From the NCBI RefSeq assembly GCF_026262505.1, contig NC_067205.1:13764001-13828000 (forward strand): a stretch of 64,000 nucleotides of DNA, given 5' to 3'. The notes beneath the pieces are model-generated. The model saw only the letters and a program-made list of their open reading frames with translations, was not told the DNA's origin and made no database searches. The DNA is from Trichomonas vaginalis G3. Its lineage: Eukaryota; Parabasalia; Trichomonadida; Trichomonadidae. Both the position numbers and the translations under genes were made by a program. Of this stretch, positions 17,952 through 27,952 are shown in pieces (within the stretch, counting starts at the first letter, position 1; each line of letters opens with the position of its first letter).

Positions 17952-18386
17952 CTACTCAGCAGGAATGAGACCCTTACTGACTATGTATTCGTTTAATGCT
18001 TGATGAAAACAATGGTACATATTATCGTATGGGTATACACAACGTCTGTTTCCATCGTCGTCGTATATGTAGAGCTCAAATCCAGTCCAACCTTCTTTTG
18101 TACAATATGTAGCTTTATTTAAGTATGCATTTATGTAGATAAGGCAATTTTCTTCATCGCTCCAGAAATAATTTTTGTTCTTTGTTGAAATAGTTTTCGT
18201 TCCTCTGCGACCATAAGGAATGTATGCAATGAACTTTGCGTCATAAGGGATTGTAATATATTCAGGGTTTCTTTCATCGTCAATGGGTCTATCTTTGTTA
18301 AAATGCATGTTTCTCAGTTTTACTTGAGTTTTGAATAGTTCACGGAAACGTTCTGGGAAAGAGTCATAGTAAATGTAGTCAGACAT
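17952..18386 (-). CDS. TIR-encoded 144-residue protein
   Basis: MSDYIYYDSFPERFRELFKT, then IPYDAKFIAYIPYGRRGTKT, a WSDEENCLIYINAYLNKATY segment, CTKEGWTGFELYIYDDDGN, and a helical end (FHQALNEYIVSKGLIPAE). No family recognised. It lies entirely inside the terminal inverted repeat, so a whole element would carry it twice, pointing inward from each end. The copy in the left TIR of E2 is at 43342-43775 and is nearly identical after its first codons. An early regulator or end-binding protein is possible. Confidence 0.6.
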   Translation of the reverse strand: MSDYIYYDSFPERFRELFKTQVKLRNMHFNKDRPIDDERNPEYITIPYDAKFIAYIPYGRRGTKTISTKNKNYFWSDEENCLIYINAYLNKATYCTKEGWTGFELYIYDDDGNRRCVYPYDNMYHCFHQALNEYIVSKGLIPAE

Positions 18387-18569
18387 GTCTTTGTAATGAA
18401 ATAAAAAATTAAAAAAAATAAAAATAAGGTTATTTTTATTTAGTGAGGACGGTAGTGAATTCGTTAGTGAAGTCGTTTATGTGTCAGATGGTTTTGTAAA
18501 TATTTAAGGTTAAGTTGGTGTTGTGTTTGTGTTGTAAAATATACGTTACCGGTTTCGTAAAGTGTCAAA

Positions 18570-18702
18570 CTGTTATCTTGGGTAAGGTGGAACGCAGTGC
18601 CGCCGTACCCATGATAGGTATATTAATTCACGTTTGATAAGTGCGAGATTGATCTTGTTCTAAAACTGTTCTTAATTCCTTAAAATCGGCAATTATATTT
18701 AT
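18570..18702 (+). other. Flank of E1 with weak similarity to Mutator-like transposase start
   Basis: Just outside the E1 end, GCAGTGCC-C-GTAC-C and TAGG-ATA--TAA echo the bases coding QCHSTRLRDTN in the transposase gene that abuts E2 at 43137. In the matching phase this reads QCRRTHDRYINS. E1 may therefore also sit in a decayed Mutator-like copy. The similarity is short and could be chance. Confidence 0.3.
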
Positions 18703-18710
18703 GATATAGG

Positions 18711-20581
18711 TAGGGATGCGACGGTTTTACGCCATGACCGTTTAAAAATAGAATAATATGCCATTTTTGGGGCCGAATGGCGGGTACGAAGTAGCCGCCA
18801 TTCGGCCGAATAACAAAACAATACAAAATTATCGCCGTCCTTTTTTTCCCTCTCTCTCTCTCTTTCTTTTCTCTTTCCTCTTTTTACTCCTCTTTCTCTT
18901 TTCATCATTAAACGTAGAAAGATATATTAATATTATAATATTAAAAAAAAAGAAAGAAAGTATAATAAGTAATTATTTAGTTATCGATATATATATGTAA
19001 AGTGATAATCTGAGGATAATCTGAGGATAATCTGAGGAGGAGTCTGAGGATTAGACCGAGGAGTAGTTTGAGGAGTTTGAGGAGTAGTCTGAGGAGTAGT
19101 CTGAGGAGTTTGAGGATAATCTGAGGAGTTGTCTGAGGAGTAGTTTCAGGAGTTGTCTGAGGATAATTTGAGGAGTTTGAGGAGTAGTCTGAGGAGTTTG
19201 AGGAGTAGTCTGAGGAGTAGTCTGAGGAGTAGTTTCAGGAGTTGTCTGAGGAGTAGTTTCAGGAGTTGTCTGAGGATAATTTGAGGAGTTTGAGGAGTAG
19301 TCTGAGGAGTTTGAGGATAATCTGAGGAGGAGTTTGAGGAGTAGTCTGAGGAGTTTGAGGATAATCTGAGGAGGAGTCTGAGGATTAGACCGAGGAGTAG
19401 TCTGAGGAGTTTGAGGATAATCTGAGGAGGAGTTTGAGGAGTAGTCTGAGGAGTTTGAGGATAATCTGAGGAGGAGTCTGAGGAGTAGTCTGAGGAGTTT
19501 GAGGATAATCTGAGGAGGAGTCTGAGGATTAGACCGAGGAGTAGTCTGAGGAGTTTGAGGATAATCTGAGGAGGAGTTTGAGGAGTAGTCTGAGGAGTTT
19601 GAGGATAATCTGAGGAGGAGTCTGAGGATTAGACCGAGGAGTAGTCTGAGGAGTTTGAGGATAATCTGAGGAGGAGTTTGAGGAGTAGTCTGAGGAGGAG
19701 TTTGAGGATAATCTGAGGAGGAATCTGAGGATTAGACTGAGGAGTAGTTTGAGGATAATCTGAGGAGGAGTCTGAGGATAATCTGAGGAGTAGTTTCAGG
19801 AGTAGTCTGAGGACTAGTCTGAGGATAATCTGAGGATAATCTGAGGAGTAGTTTCAGGAGTAGTCTGAGGACTAGTCTCAGGACTAGTCTGATGAGGAGG
19901 ACTCTAAGGAGTAGTCTGAAGAGTAGTCTCAGGAGGAAGATCTGAGGAGGAGTCTTATGAGGAAGATCTGAGGAGTAGTCTGATGAGGAGGGATCTAAGG
20001 AGTAGTCTGAGGATGATGAGTAATCTGATAAGGAGTAGTCTGAGGATGATCTGAGGATAACCTGATGACTAGTCTAAGAGTGGTCTAATAAAAATGTAAA
20101 ATATTTTCAAAGAAAAAATTATATGAATTTTATATTTTAATTCTTAGCATTATACTGAATAAAATAAACATAAATATCAAAATTTGAAATTGAACACGCC
20201 AAAAAATTGATAATCCACATTCAATATTTTGTAAGTGGCGTACATTTTGAATACTCGCCATACGCCTTGGAGTTCTCAATTTTGAATTCGCCTTTATTTG
20301 GGCGACCTCAGAAAAATACGCCATTAAGAAAATATTGTATGAGATTTTAAATTTGAACACGTTCTACCTTAAGGAATTAAATTTATTAAGATATATTTAT
20401 ATATAATAAACGATTACTTAAAAAGTATTTCATCGCTTATGTAAGTTTCAAAAAAATCACGAAAATAAAAAAATCAAGATTAAAATTTTATTTTTAATTT
20501 TTGAATTTCTCAAATGGCGAAATTTTTGGGCGAACAAAAAAAATGTACGCCCGGTCAAATGGCGTGTTTAACGCATCCCTA
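18711..20581 (+). mobile_element. Non-autonomous hAT-like element with 8-bp target duplication
   Basis: The ends TAGGGATGCG (18711) and CGCATCCCTA (to ~20581) are inverted, and ACGCCAT and GACCG also match a little further in. GATATAGG flanks both ends (18703-18710 and 20582-20589), an 8-bp target duplication as in hAT elements. Subterminal ATGGCG/TACGCC motifs recur, and an inverted GGCCGAATGGCGG repeat lies at ~18770-18806. No transposase is present; the core is a minisatellite plus AT-rich DNA. Confidence 0.75.
19003..20090 (+). repeat. 12-bp-based minisatellite (TCTGAGGAGTAG-type)
   Basis: About 1.1 kb of degenerate TCTGAGGAGTAG, TCTGAGGATAA and TTTGAGGAGGAG units in higher-order blocks of ~70-110 bp, decaying toward the right. 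It lies inside the hAT-like element, next to pyrimidine-rich microsatellite at 18838-18905. Not coding in any convincing frame. Confidence 0.85.
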
Positions 20582-20589
20582 GATATAGG

Positions 20590-21852
20590 TTATATCTTTT
20601 ATTGTTAGAACTTGTGTCAAAATGTCTTGAATCATGTGATTTTAAAGCATTTCTTTATTGAATATTAACCTATAGATTTCAATCTCATAGCAAATACCCA
20701 CAAAAATGCAATATTTGAGCTTTTTATGATGATTGTAATATCTTCGCACTTTGATCAAATTCCAAAAAAATTTCGAAAAAAGATTTTTATTTATAAAAAT
20801 TGTTAGAATTTATATCAAAATTTCAAAATTGGAGAATTTTTGGAAATTTTCGAAAAATCCAAAATATTCTATTTTAGTAGATAAATCGAAATTAATACGA
20901 ATTATTAAATGAATATCTGATTTTAATAATATCAAATAATTATTTTACGTTTTCGGGCCAAATTAAGCTAAAATCTTGGATTTCAATTCATATATGTTAC
21001 ATATATAACATGATTTCATTCGATAATATTGGACGTTAAAATCACGAAACGTGACAAATTTGGATAAGGAAGTGTGAACGAAATACCACAATCCTACGCT
21101 CGATACTATAAAAACTAGAATCATCCGACTGCCTATGATCTTACTTCCAAACTTTTAACAATCTAATCGATTTAACAATTTTTTATTTTTTCTTTCCATC
21201 AATCAGACAGCAGTTAACACAATGAAGGACATACCTGTTTCAGTATTTCAATTCATGCTCCTGAAAAATCAAATCTTCATCGCCCATGATCAAATTGAAT
21301 GTTCATGTTTCAAGCCTTTGTTAACAGCTGATACATAACCATACATTCAGTCAATGAAATATTCTATGATCAAAATATAATCGATCAAAAATCAATTTTT
21401 TTTTTCATAAAGCTCTACAACCCTTCAATTTTCCTACAACAAGAAATTATACCTTTCTCGTAATTTTGAAAAAAAATTCATAATTAATTTAGATTTGATT
21501 ATACTTTGAGGATTATGAAGAAAATTGTAATCCATAAGCTTTAGCTCATCAATTACTATTTACTCTTTTACTCTCTTAAGGATTTAGCCATATTATTTTT
21601 AATTTTCATTCTTTTCTGAGCGTCATTGAAGAGATAGCTAAATCGTTTCCTATTAAATATCTTTTATTTCCATTTGCTGAATGATACTTACTCTTGAACA
21701 ACCATTAAGTTGAGTTTTATAAATTTTTTGATTTAATTTTGGTAAATAAGAGATGAACTGCGTTAAATTTCAAGAGTAAAACAGCATAGCTTTTGAAATA
21801 TTTAAATATTTTTGAATTTTTAGAAAAACATCATTAAAATTAATTAATTTTC
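20590..21852. other. AT-rich intergenic region
   Basis: No convincing gene. A 38-codon frame at 21222-21338 (MKDIPVSVFQFMLLKNQIFI ...) has an ATG and stop but no support. No tRNA or other RNA gene recognised. Confidence 0.6.
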
Positions 21853-23109
21853 TTAGTTGTGAGGTTCGGCAGCACTGTCATCATTCTTCATAGCTTCCTG
21901 AATGATCTGGTTCATGTAAACCTCGTCAATTTCAGAAGAATCGAAGTTCTTTGTGTCATTTTCAGCGAGTTTAAGAAGTTCTTCTAAATTGTCCGAAGAA
22001 ATGTCTTCATCTTTCTTTTCTTCGGCTGGTTTTTCTGTTTCTTCCTTCTTTTCTTCTGATGGCTGCTGAATTTCTTCCTTTTGCTCTTCAGCTGGCTTCT
22101 CTTCTTCCTCCTTCTTCTCTTCTTGTGGTTTTGGAGCTTCTTCTTTCTTTTCTTCGACTGGGTTTTCAGATTCTTCCTTAATTTCCTCAACTGGCTCTTG
22201 GTTTTCTTCTTTCTTCTCTTCTACCGGCTTTTCAGTCTCCTCTTTCTTTTCTTCAGCTGGTTTTGGAGCTTCTTCTGTAGATTTAGGAATATCTTTTTCT
22301 GTTTCCTTATTTTCGGGCTGAATTTCTGTTGGTTTTGTCTCTGGATTTACTGGCTTTTGTTCTGGAGCTGGTTTAGGTGCTTCTTCCTTCTTTTCTTCAA
22401 TTTTTTTTTCTTCCTCTGTTTCCTTTGCATTTTCTAATTCCTTATCTTCATTATTCTCTTCTTTCTGTGGTTGTTCTTCTTTCTCGGCTTCAGCAGCTTC
22501 TTCTTTGACAGATTCTTGCTTCTTTTTACTCAAAGAAGCTCTTAATGTAAATGGCTTGATTGTTTTTGTGAGAGTTTGTTGCTCTGGTTCTTCTTCAGGT
22601 AATGGCTGCTTAACAAGTTCTTCTAATGGCTGTGATAAATAAATCGTTCTTCTCTTTCTTGTAACTGGATTTAACAATCTAATTGGCTCTAACGAAGTAA
22701 TGATGAAGCCTTCTTGAACAAATTTTTCAACTTTTGGTCTTAAAACTGCTGCGATGTCTTTATCGCGTTTTATGACGTCCTGCTGATTGATTTTTGTGAT
22801 AGAATTTCCGAATGCTAAAAGAATCATAATTTTGAGATATGGTTCTTCAGAAATTGGGTTGTTTTTGATGGATATCGAGTGAAGTGTAGGTAAATGAATG
22901 GCTCCATCAAAGGATTCAATCTTGTTATCATCGCAGCTAAGTACTCTGATACGTGGAATTGCCTTTAATCCTTGGAAATTTTTGATATGATTTTTAGAGA
23001 TAATGATATCAGTGCATTGTCTCTTCAATGATAAATCTGGGAACTCTTTGAGCCTTTTACTTGAAAAACTAGCAATAACGGGCTTTGCAGATTCATCATT
23101 TGCTTTCAT
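21853..23109 (-). CDS. Leucine-rich repeat protein with long Glu/Lys/Pro repeat tail
   Basis: 418 residues. Residues ~25-110 hold several leucine-rich repeats (CTDIIISKNHIKNFQGLKAI, IRVLSCDDNKIESFDGAIHL, HSISIKNNPISEEPYLKIM) ending in a cap-like helix (LAFGNSITKINQQDVIKRD). Residues ~190-360 are degenerate EEKKEE-x-EKPAEEKKEE repeats, probably an extended highly charged rod. The C-terminus is acidic (SSDNLEELLKLAENDTKNFD). The LRR part resembles small SDS22-like proteins of protists that scaffold other proteins; partner unknown. The opposite strand has a long shadow frame because of the repeats. Single-copy host gene by appearance, no intron. Confidence 0.8.
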   Translation of the reverse strand: MKANDESAKPVIASFSSKRLKEFPDLSLKRQCTDIIISKNHIKNFQGLKAIPRIRVLSCDDNKIESFDGAIHLPTLHSISIKNNPISEEPYLKIMILLAFGNSITKINQQDVIKRDKDIAAVLRPKVEKFVQEGFIITSLEPIRLLNPVTRKRRTIYLSQPLEELVKQPLPEEEPEQQTLTKTIKPFTLRASLSKKKQESVKEEAAEAEKEEQPQKEENNEDKELENAKETEEEKKIEEKKEEAPKPAPEQKPVNPETKPTEIQPENKETEKDIPKSTEEAPKPAEEKKEETEKPVEEKKEENQEPVEEIKEESENPVEEKKEEAPKPQEEKKEEEEKPAEEQKEEIQQPSEEKKEETEKPAEEKKDEDISSDNLEELLKLAENDTKNFDSSEIDEVYMNQIIQEAMKNDDSAAEPHN

Positions 23110-23507
23110 CGAAGAAAAAAAATTGACAGTTGCCGTTTTATTCTATTCCTAAATTCCACTTCGATTAGATTGATAATTACATGACTTTACCAAAAACTAA
23201 ATTTTTTTATCAGGCGCACTTTTTCTTTACACCGCTGCTCACACCAATATCAAAGGATCCGATCAAAACCATGAGGAAACCATCACTAACAACATACTTA
23301 TTCTATTTTCGCTGTTATTTTGTATTTCTATTTGTATCGATATCTCCCATAACTCGTCAATTGAACAAATACTAACTATTCACAGACAAAAAAGATTTAA
23401 CTCAAACACATTAACAAGTTTATCTCTTCATTAGAATGATTTTAATTGGTTTTGTTCAAATTTTAAATAAAATTAAAGAAATTAAAGTAAACAAACAATT
23501 TTTATTA

Positions 23508-24962
23508 TTACTTACCAGGTAATCTATAAGAATGGAATATGAAGTAGTCTTGAGAAGTCGTATAATACGAAGTATCTTTGTCAGCAAACATTCGAATGTG
23601 AGATCTCTGTAATTCGTTGTTGTTGACATTGTATCTCAATCCTGGACCTTTGTTTGCAAAAGATTCCTTCATTTCCGATAATCTTATGTTCGTCTTCGGA
23701 TCTCTTAAGATTATATCGCTTGGACCTCTAGCGCTGCATATTTCAGGAGGTTTAAATGCTGGTGGTGCAGGCTGGAAGTCTGTTTCATAAGTTGTACGGC
23801 CAGTTTTTGGATTTCCATAATTATCTTTGAAATTTGAAGTTGTGTTGAAGGCACGGACCTGGGAAATGTCTGGCCTGTCAGGAATGTCTTTCTTCGAGAA
23901 ATCTTCCTTGTAGACTGATGATTTAGGCCCAAGAAGTCGGGGAATTCCGATGTCACTTTTTTGTAAATTTTTCGTCATAAGTTCAGGTTTTCTGGCACTA
24001 TGAGGAACGAAATCTGATTTTGTTGTGGTTTCCCATGTTTCAGGATATCCACCGAGTTTGTAGTGCGTTGACTGGTTTAATTTCGAAGGTTCTGGTGGTC
24101 GGAAATCTGGATGTGCTACATGGGCTTCTTCGTATGAAGTTTTAGTAGGAATTTTGAATTGGGAGTACAGAGGAATGCCACTTCCCCTTGGTATCTTCGA
24201 TGCAGGGTAATGTAATTCTTCTGGAGGTGGAAGACAACCATTTTGAGGGTATGCGCCACTTCTTGTGGTTGTAGAGTAATCGTTTTTGTAATTTCCAAGG
24301 TTAAATGTTGTAAGATGGCCTTTTCTACCGATTTCTTTAAGATTTCCAAGATTTAAAGATGGAATATCGTATTTTTTGTATGAATCTTGTGATATTGATC
24401 TAGATACACCGAAATCGCTTTGATGAACTGAATTATATACACCAAGTCCGCTTCTTATATCAATATCAAATGGTTTTACGGGTTCTGCAGGTGTATATTG
24501 CATCATGTCTTGTGTTGTTGTTGACCATTTCTCTTTTTCGTTGTTTGGAAGGATAATATGCGATGCACGGACATTTTTTGAAACATTTGATTTTTCTGGA
24601 GGTCTGACATTATAAACAGGCTCTAATTTTCGCTTTTCAAATGGAAGATTTGGATCTCCAAGCACGAATGTTGTCTCTTGTGTTGTTGCTTTGTTTCTTT
24701 CTTCTTTTATTCGAGGAGATTTCTTCGGAATGTACTGATCATGCATTTCAGAGACCATATCTGATTTGTATCCGCCAATATTTAAGTGAGATTTTTGCAA
24801 ATATGCTGTATTTATTGATGATTCATTTGAATCTGGTTTCCAGCGTTGAAAATCAACACTATAGGTGGTATCGTATGTTTGTGGTACATTTCCCAGATTA
24901 AATGTTGTCTTTGTGAGGTTCTTACCTTCTTTACATGGAAATTCTGGGTAATGCACAAACAT
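23508..24962 (-). CDS. Probable axonemal/microtubule-inner-type protein (SAXO4/PPP1R32-like)
   Basis: 484 residues, no transmembrane segment. About nine loosely repeated units of the form TTFNLGNYKNDYSTTTRSG, or HYKLGGYPETWETTTKSDF, separated by Pro-rich stretches with RPPEPSK and RPPEKS. Repeats of LG followed by Y/W-x-TT-x-x-x-F are typical of filamentous proteins that line ciliary doublets, such as the PPP1R32/SAXO4 and TEX families. Trichomonads are multiflagellate, so this fits. The function is inferred from repeat style, not from a firm domain match. The start MFVHYPEFPCKEGKN is the first ATG of the frame; a longer shadow frame overlaps it. Confidence 0.5.
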   Translation of the reverse strand: MFVHYPEFPCKEGKNLTKTTFNLGNVPQTYDTTYSVDFQRWKPDSNESSINTAYLQKSHLNIGGYKSDMVSEMHDQYIPKKSPRIKEERNKATTQETTFVLGDPNLPFEKRKLEPVYNVRPPEKSNVSKNVRASHIILPNNEKEKWSTTTQDMMQYTPAEPVKPFDIDIRSGLGVYNSVHQSDFGVSRSISQDSYKKYDIPSLNLGNLKEIGRKGHLTTFNLGNYKNDYSTTTRSGAYPQNGCLPPPEELHYPASKIPRGSGIPLYSQFKIPTKTSYEEAHVAHPDFRPPEPSKLNQSTHYKLGGYPETWETTTKSDFVPHSARKPELMTKNLQKSDIGIPRLLGPKSSVYKEDFSKKDIPDRPDISQVRAFNTTSNFKDNYGNPKTGRTTYETDFQPAPPAFKPPEICSARGPSDIILRDPKTNIRLSEMKESFANKGPGLRYNVNNNELQRSHIRMFADKDTSYYTTSQDYFIFHSYRLPGK

Positions 24963-25519
24963 TTTCGAAATTTTTTTTTCTCGTTACAAATTTGTAAAGA
25001 GATTTTGAAATTAAAATTGGGGTTTGTCAAATAATTGCAGGGGCATTTCTTTTGAGAATCATCAATCAAGGTATTTTCAAAGGTATTCGCTCATTGTTAT
25101 TGCTTGAAAAGTATAGCATTATAAATTTCTAAAGAATAATTAAGCCAAAATCACTTATTGTGTTTAATTCTTAATCTCCATTCTAAATTAATGAAATCAA
25201 GATCACTATTAATAAGAGGTTTTGCTATTCTGCATATAAAAAAGAATCTACCAGTATGATTGTGCTATAATTTCGATGCCATATTTTAAAACCTAAAATA
25301 TTCAAGTATTGAAACAAAACTAATCTATGAATGAAAAGATATTCGGAAGCTCTCAATTATTTATCAATTTTTATGATATTAGTATTTACTATAACAAATA
25401 AAACAATATATAAATAAAAATATACTAAGAAATAAGTAACGTAATGCATGTGCTCTACACACAGTTGTAGATGAATGTTAAATTATCCTCAGTCGTTTGA
25501 TTTTTATGCATTAAATCCG
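24963..25519. other. Intergenic, nothing recognised
   Basis: AT-rich sequence between two genes on the minus strand. No gene, repeat array or RNA gene seen. Confidence 0.6.
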
Positions 25520-25984
25520 TTATTTCTTCCTTTTTAATTCCATAATTTCATTTCGGAGTTCTCTTTGTACTTCTACAACACTCTTTACATCCTTCTTTAA
25601 TTCGTTCAGTTCGTTTAAAACGTCTGCTAGTGTAGGTGTTGAATTTTGGAAATTTTGTCTGATTGGAGATTGGTAAATATATGAATTCTGCGCGTTATCC
25701 ATTACTGACATAGAAATTTCTGTTTTTCTCATTGGAGAAGCTGTTGTATTTAATTTTAGCACTGAAGGCGTTCCAAAAGTCAAATCTTTTGTATTATATG
25801 AAGACTGTGACTTCCTCATTTCAATATTATTCAGTTGTGCTTCAATTAATTCAGATCTTTTTACAACATAATCTAAACGTTCACAAAGATCTTGAATAGT
25901 ATTATCATGCAATCCACGAGCAACAGGTCGTTGTCTAATTAGTGGTTTTGAACGCAATACTAATTTTTTTGGCTTATTACTCAT
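25520..25984 (-). CDS. Small coiled-coil protein
   Basis: 154 residues: a basic N-terminus (KPKKLVLRSKPLIRQRPVA), a first helix (NTIQDLCERLDYVVKRSELI), a Ser/Thr/Asn-rich middle, and a C-terminal coiled coil (LADVLNELNELKKDVKSVVE ... RELRNEIMELKRKK) running to the end. No family recognised. It is divergent from the gene at 26099. The C-terminal heptads could support a homodimer. Confidence 0.65.
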   Translation of the reverse strand: MSNKPKKLVLRSKPLIRQRPVARGLHDNTIQDLCERLDYVVKRSELIEAQLNNIEMRKSQSSYNTKDLTFGTPSVLKLNTTASPMRKTEISMSVMDNAQNSYIYQSPIRQNFQNSTPTLADVLNELNELKKDVKSVVEVQRELRNEIMELKRKK

Positions 25985-26098
25985 GTATTTTTTTTTGAAA
26001 ATTTCTTAATCATAAAAAGTGACAGTGAATTAAAAACTGACAAATTTTATCGTATTGGATTTTTTACAACACAATTTTTTTATTATTTTTTATTTTCT

Positions 26099-27361
26099 AT
26101 GAAAAAGAATGAATATTCAATGTCTTCAAGTGATGACAGTGATGCAATAAACAAATTTGAGATCTACGAAACTAGTAAAGTACAACTGGATCCCGAAACA
26201 GAAGAAATGTTTTCATCAATGGAAAAATTTGAAGTTAATAATCATCCTTATTATGTAGAAGATAAAATTTCAGAAGAGTATTTGTATGCAATGTACAATG
26301 TGATTGACAAATTTAAAAGAAAGTTTATTTTAAGAATAATTCGACATACTCCAATTACAGAATACATAAATTGCATAGCATTACTTAAAGGAAAGTCATG
26401 TATTGCATCGGTATACGAATATCAACCACAGAATAAGAACATTTTCGTTGTTTTTGAAACTGGAAAACCCGTTGACCCAATGGAGATTCCCAAGAACCTG
26501 ATAAAGAGACGTGTTAGACAGATACTTACAGCAATAAGCTCGCTAAATAGCGCACAGCTTCATTTTGCCCAGATAGAGATCGATGATTTCATAGATACGA
26601 ATGGAGGCTTCCGCTTTATTAATATCGAAAACGCAATTATAGGTAAAAAGAATGCTTCTGAAAAGACTTTTGATCCAGCTGTGAAAATTATAAATGCTTT
26701 AGTTGAACCTAGACGAATTACACTAGATCCAAAGCTTTATCGCGAGATACATCAAATGGGAGAGAAAGCATCGATGACAGAAATATCAAAACTCGAAAAT
26801 TTACTAAGAACAGATTTATTCCAAGATTCAGTACGAGTTAACTTTGTTTCACGTCAAAATTCAAGATCAGCTACTCCAGATCCACATACTCACATCATTA
26901 AAAAGCAGCAATCTCAAACAATAAAGCCGAAAGCAAAATTACAAAGACCATTACATGAAGAACCTGCAATTATGTTGATTAATCCGGGTCAGTTACCATC
27001 ATACTCTCAATTGATCTTCTGTTGCATTGGAGCTTTTATTTGTTTGTTTATTACACTTTATATACACTTTTCTGCTGTTTCGTCAGTGTCTTTTACTAAT
27101 TTGATGCTTAAATTAGTTTGGGTTGGTATTTGTTTGTGCGGAGCTTTCTCTTTTGCTGCAATGAAACAATATGGAAACTTAAATAATGCGGAATACTTTA
27201 TTGAAACGGTCTCTAACCTCAGAAAATTGTTTAATCTCCTGACTGCCTATCTTTTGTTCGTTGTTGGCGCTTATGCTGTTGAATTTAATTCAATAGATGT
27301 TATTTCGGTAACTTTGACAGCTATACTACTAATTTTGCTTGTAACAAATCTTCTCGTTTAA
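26099..27361 (+). CDS. Membrane-anchored pseudokinase-like protein
   Basis: 420 residues. Residues ~45-230 follow the outline of a protein kinase: FKRKFILRIIRHTPITEYIN, an ASVYEYQPQNKNIFVVFETG segment like the hinge region, a helical RRVRQILTAISSLNSAQLHF, then FAQIEIDDFID and FRFINIENAII where a kinase has its HRD and DFG loops. None of the catalytic motifs is present, so it should be inactive. Residues ~300-420 contain four hydrophobic segments (LIFCCIGAFICLFITLYI; LVWVGICLCGAFSFAA; LLTAYLLFVVGAYAV; SVTLTAILLILLVTNLLV). It may be a membrane-tethered scaffold. The kinase relation is remote and could be wrong; the membrane segments are clear. Confidence 0.55.
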   Translation: MKKNEYSMSSSDDSDAINKFEIYETSKVQLDPETEEMFSSMEKFEVNNHPYYVEDKISEEYLYAMYNVIDKFKRKFILRIIRHTPITEYINCIALLKGKSCIASVYEYQPQNKNIFVVFETGKPVDPMEIPKNLIKRRVRQILTAISSLNSAQLHFAQIEIDDFIDTNGGFRFINIENAIIGKKNASEKTFDPAVKIINALVEPRRITLDPKLYREIHQMGEKASMTEISKLENLLRTDLFQDSVRVNFVSRQNSRSATPDPHTHIIKKQQSQTIKPKAKLQRPLHEEPAIMLINPGQLPSYSQLIFCCIGAFICLFITLYIHFSAVSSVSFTNLMLKLVWVGICLCGAFSFAAMKQYGNLNNAEYFIETVSNLRKLFNLLTAYLLFVVGAYAVEFNSIDVISVTLTAILLILLVTNLLV

Positions 27362-27941
27362 TAATACTATACATTTGTTTGTAAAAAATAATATTCAACT
27401 TCTTATATTCTTTTTTGCATAGTGTCCTGCATTTCAATGCATAGACACACAAGAAACAATATGATTTCACCATAATTGAAATATCGTTTTTGTATATTCA
27501 AATTCCATTTTTATTCAACATTTGACAGACGGGTCAGGTTATATATAAATATCATTGACAAGCTATGCCGATCTTGTCTCGTTAAGAATCATGATAAGAA
27601 ATCAATGGTCTTTCTCATGCCAAATCTTGAAGTACTCCACTGGTTCGAAATCTGAGCAGATCAATCACCATTAGTTTTTAAGAGACACTAATGAAGCATA
27701 AGAGAACGCAACCAATAGCAATTGCATTTGAAAAAATTTGAAACTATCTTATCCAATCAATTTAACCAAATTTCTCTGTTGATTAGCCTGTATAGTATAT
27801 ATTTGCTTGATAATATGAGAAATGTAAAAAATTGAGAAATAAAAAATGCCGATACAAAAATCTAAAATAGCTTGATTTATTATTTGCAACTCATTTATCA
27901 CTCTTTAAAATTGTCGTGTAAATAATGTAAAGTTTTTGATT
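27362..27941. other. Intergenic, nothing recognised
   Basis: About 580 bp of AT-rich DNA before the P-loop gene. No reading frame or repeat worth calling. Confidence 0.6.
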
Positions 27942-27946
27942 TCACA
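27942..27946 (+). promoter_or_regulatory. Inr-like element TCACA
   Basis: TCACA fits the trichomonad initiator TCAYW. The presumed +1 A at 27944 is nine bases before the ATG at 27953, the usual spacing for the very short 5' leaders of these organisms. Confidence 0.5.
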
Positions 27947-27952
27947 AGAGAA

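Larger units (their letters stand above)
1..18569 (+). mobile_element. Maverick/Polinton copy E1, left end outside window
   Basis: A virus-like DNA transposon of the Maverick (Polinton) family. The gene set is diagnostic: double jelly-roll capsid gene (start only), family B DNA polymerase, retroviral-type integrase, FtsK/HerA-type packaging ATPase and penton-like minor capsid candidates. The right end is set by a terminal inverted repeat matching the left end of the second copy at 43146; the shared end reads AGTGTCAAA at 18561-18569. The left end lies outside the window. The copy looks broken, with roughly ten breaks concentrated in the polymerase. By eye it is about 95% identical to the second copy, so it is young. 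It carries an HNH insertion and a KilA-N gene that the other copy lacks. Confidence 0.93.
17779..18569 (-). repeat. Right terminal inverted repeat of E1 (~0.79 kb)
   Basis: The reverse complement matches 43146-43960 along its whole length, with outer end TTTGACACTTTACGAAACC and inner end at TTCATT-CTTTATAAC. It contains an iteron array (17804-17850) and a 144-residue gene. TIRs of hundreds of bases are normal for this family. Confidence 0.9.

Noticed and set aside
18838-19000. Pyrimidine-rich frame with Phe/Leu runs
   Set aside because: It is a CT-rich microsatellite inside the hAT-like element, not a gene.
20590-21852. Possible RNA gene or short protein gene (21222-21338)
   Set aside because: No tRNA or snRNA hallmarks could be recognised and the 38-codon frame has no support beyond an ATG and stop.
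22081-22437. 118-codon frame, very rich in Phe/Leu/Trp, on the + strand
   Set aside because: It is the antisense of the Glu/Lys repeats of the LRR gene; the composition is an artefact of that repeat.
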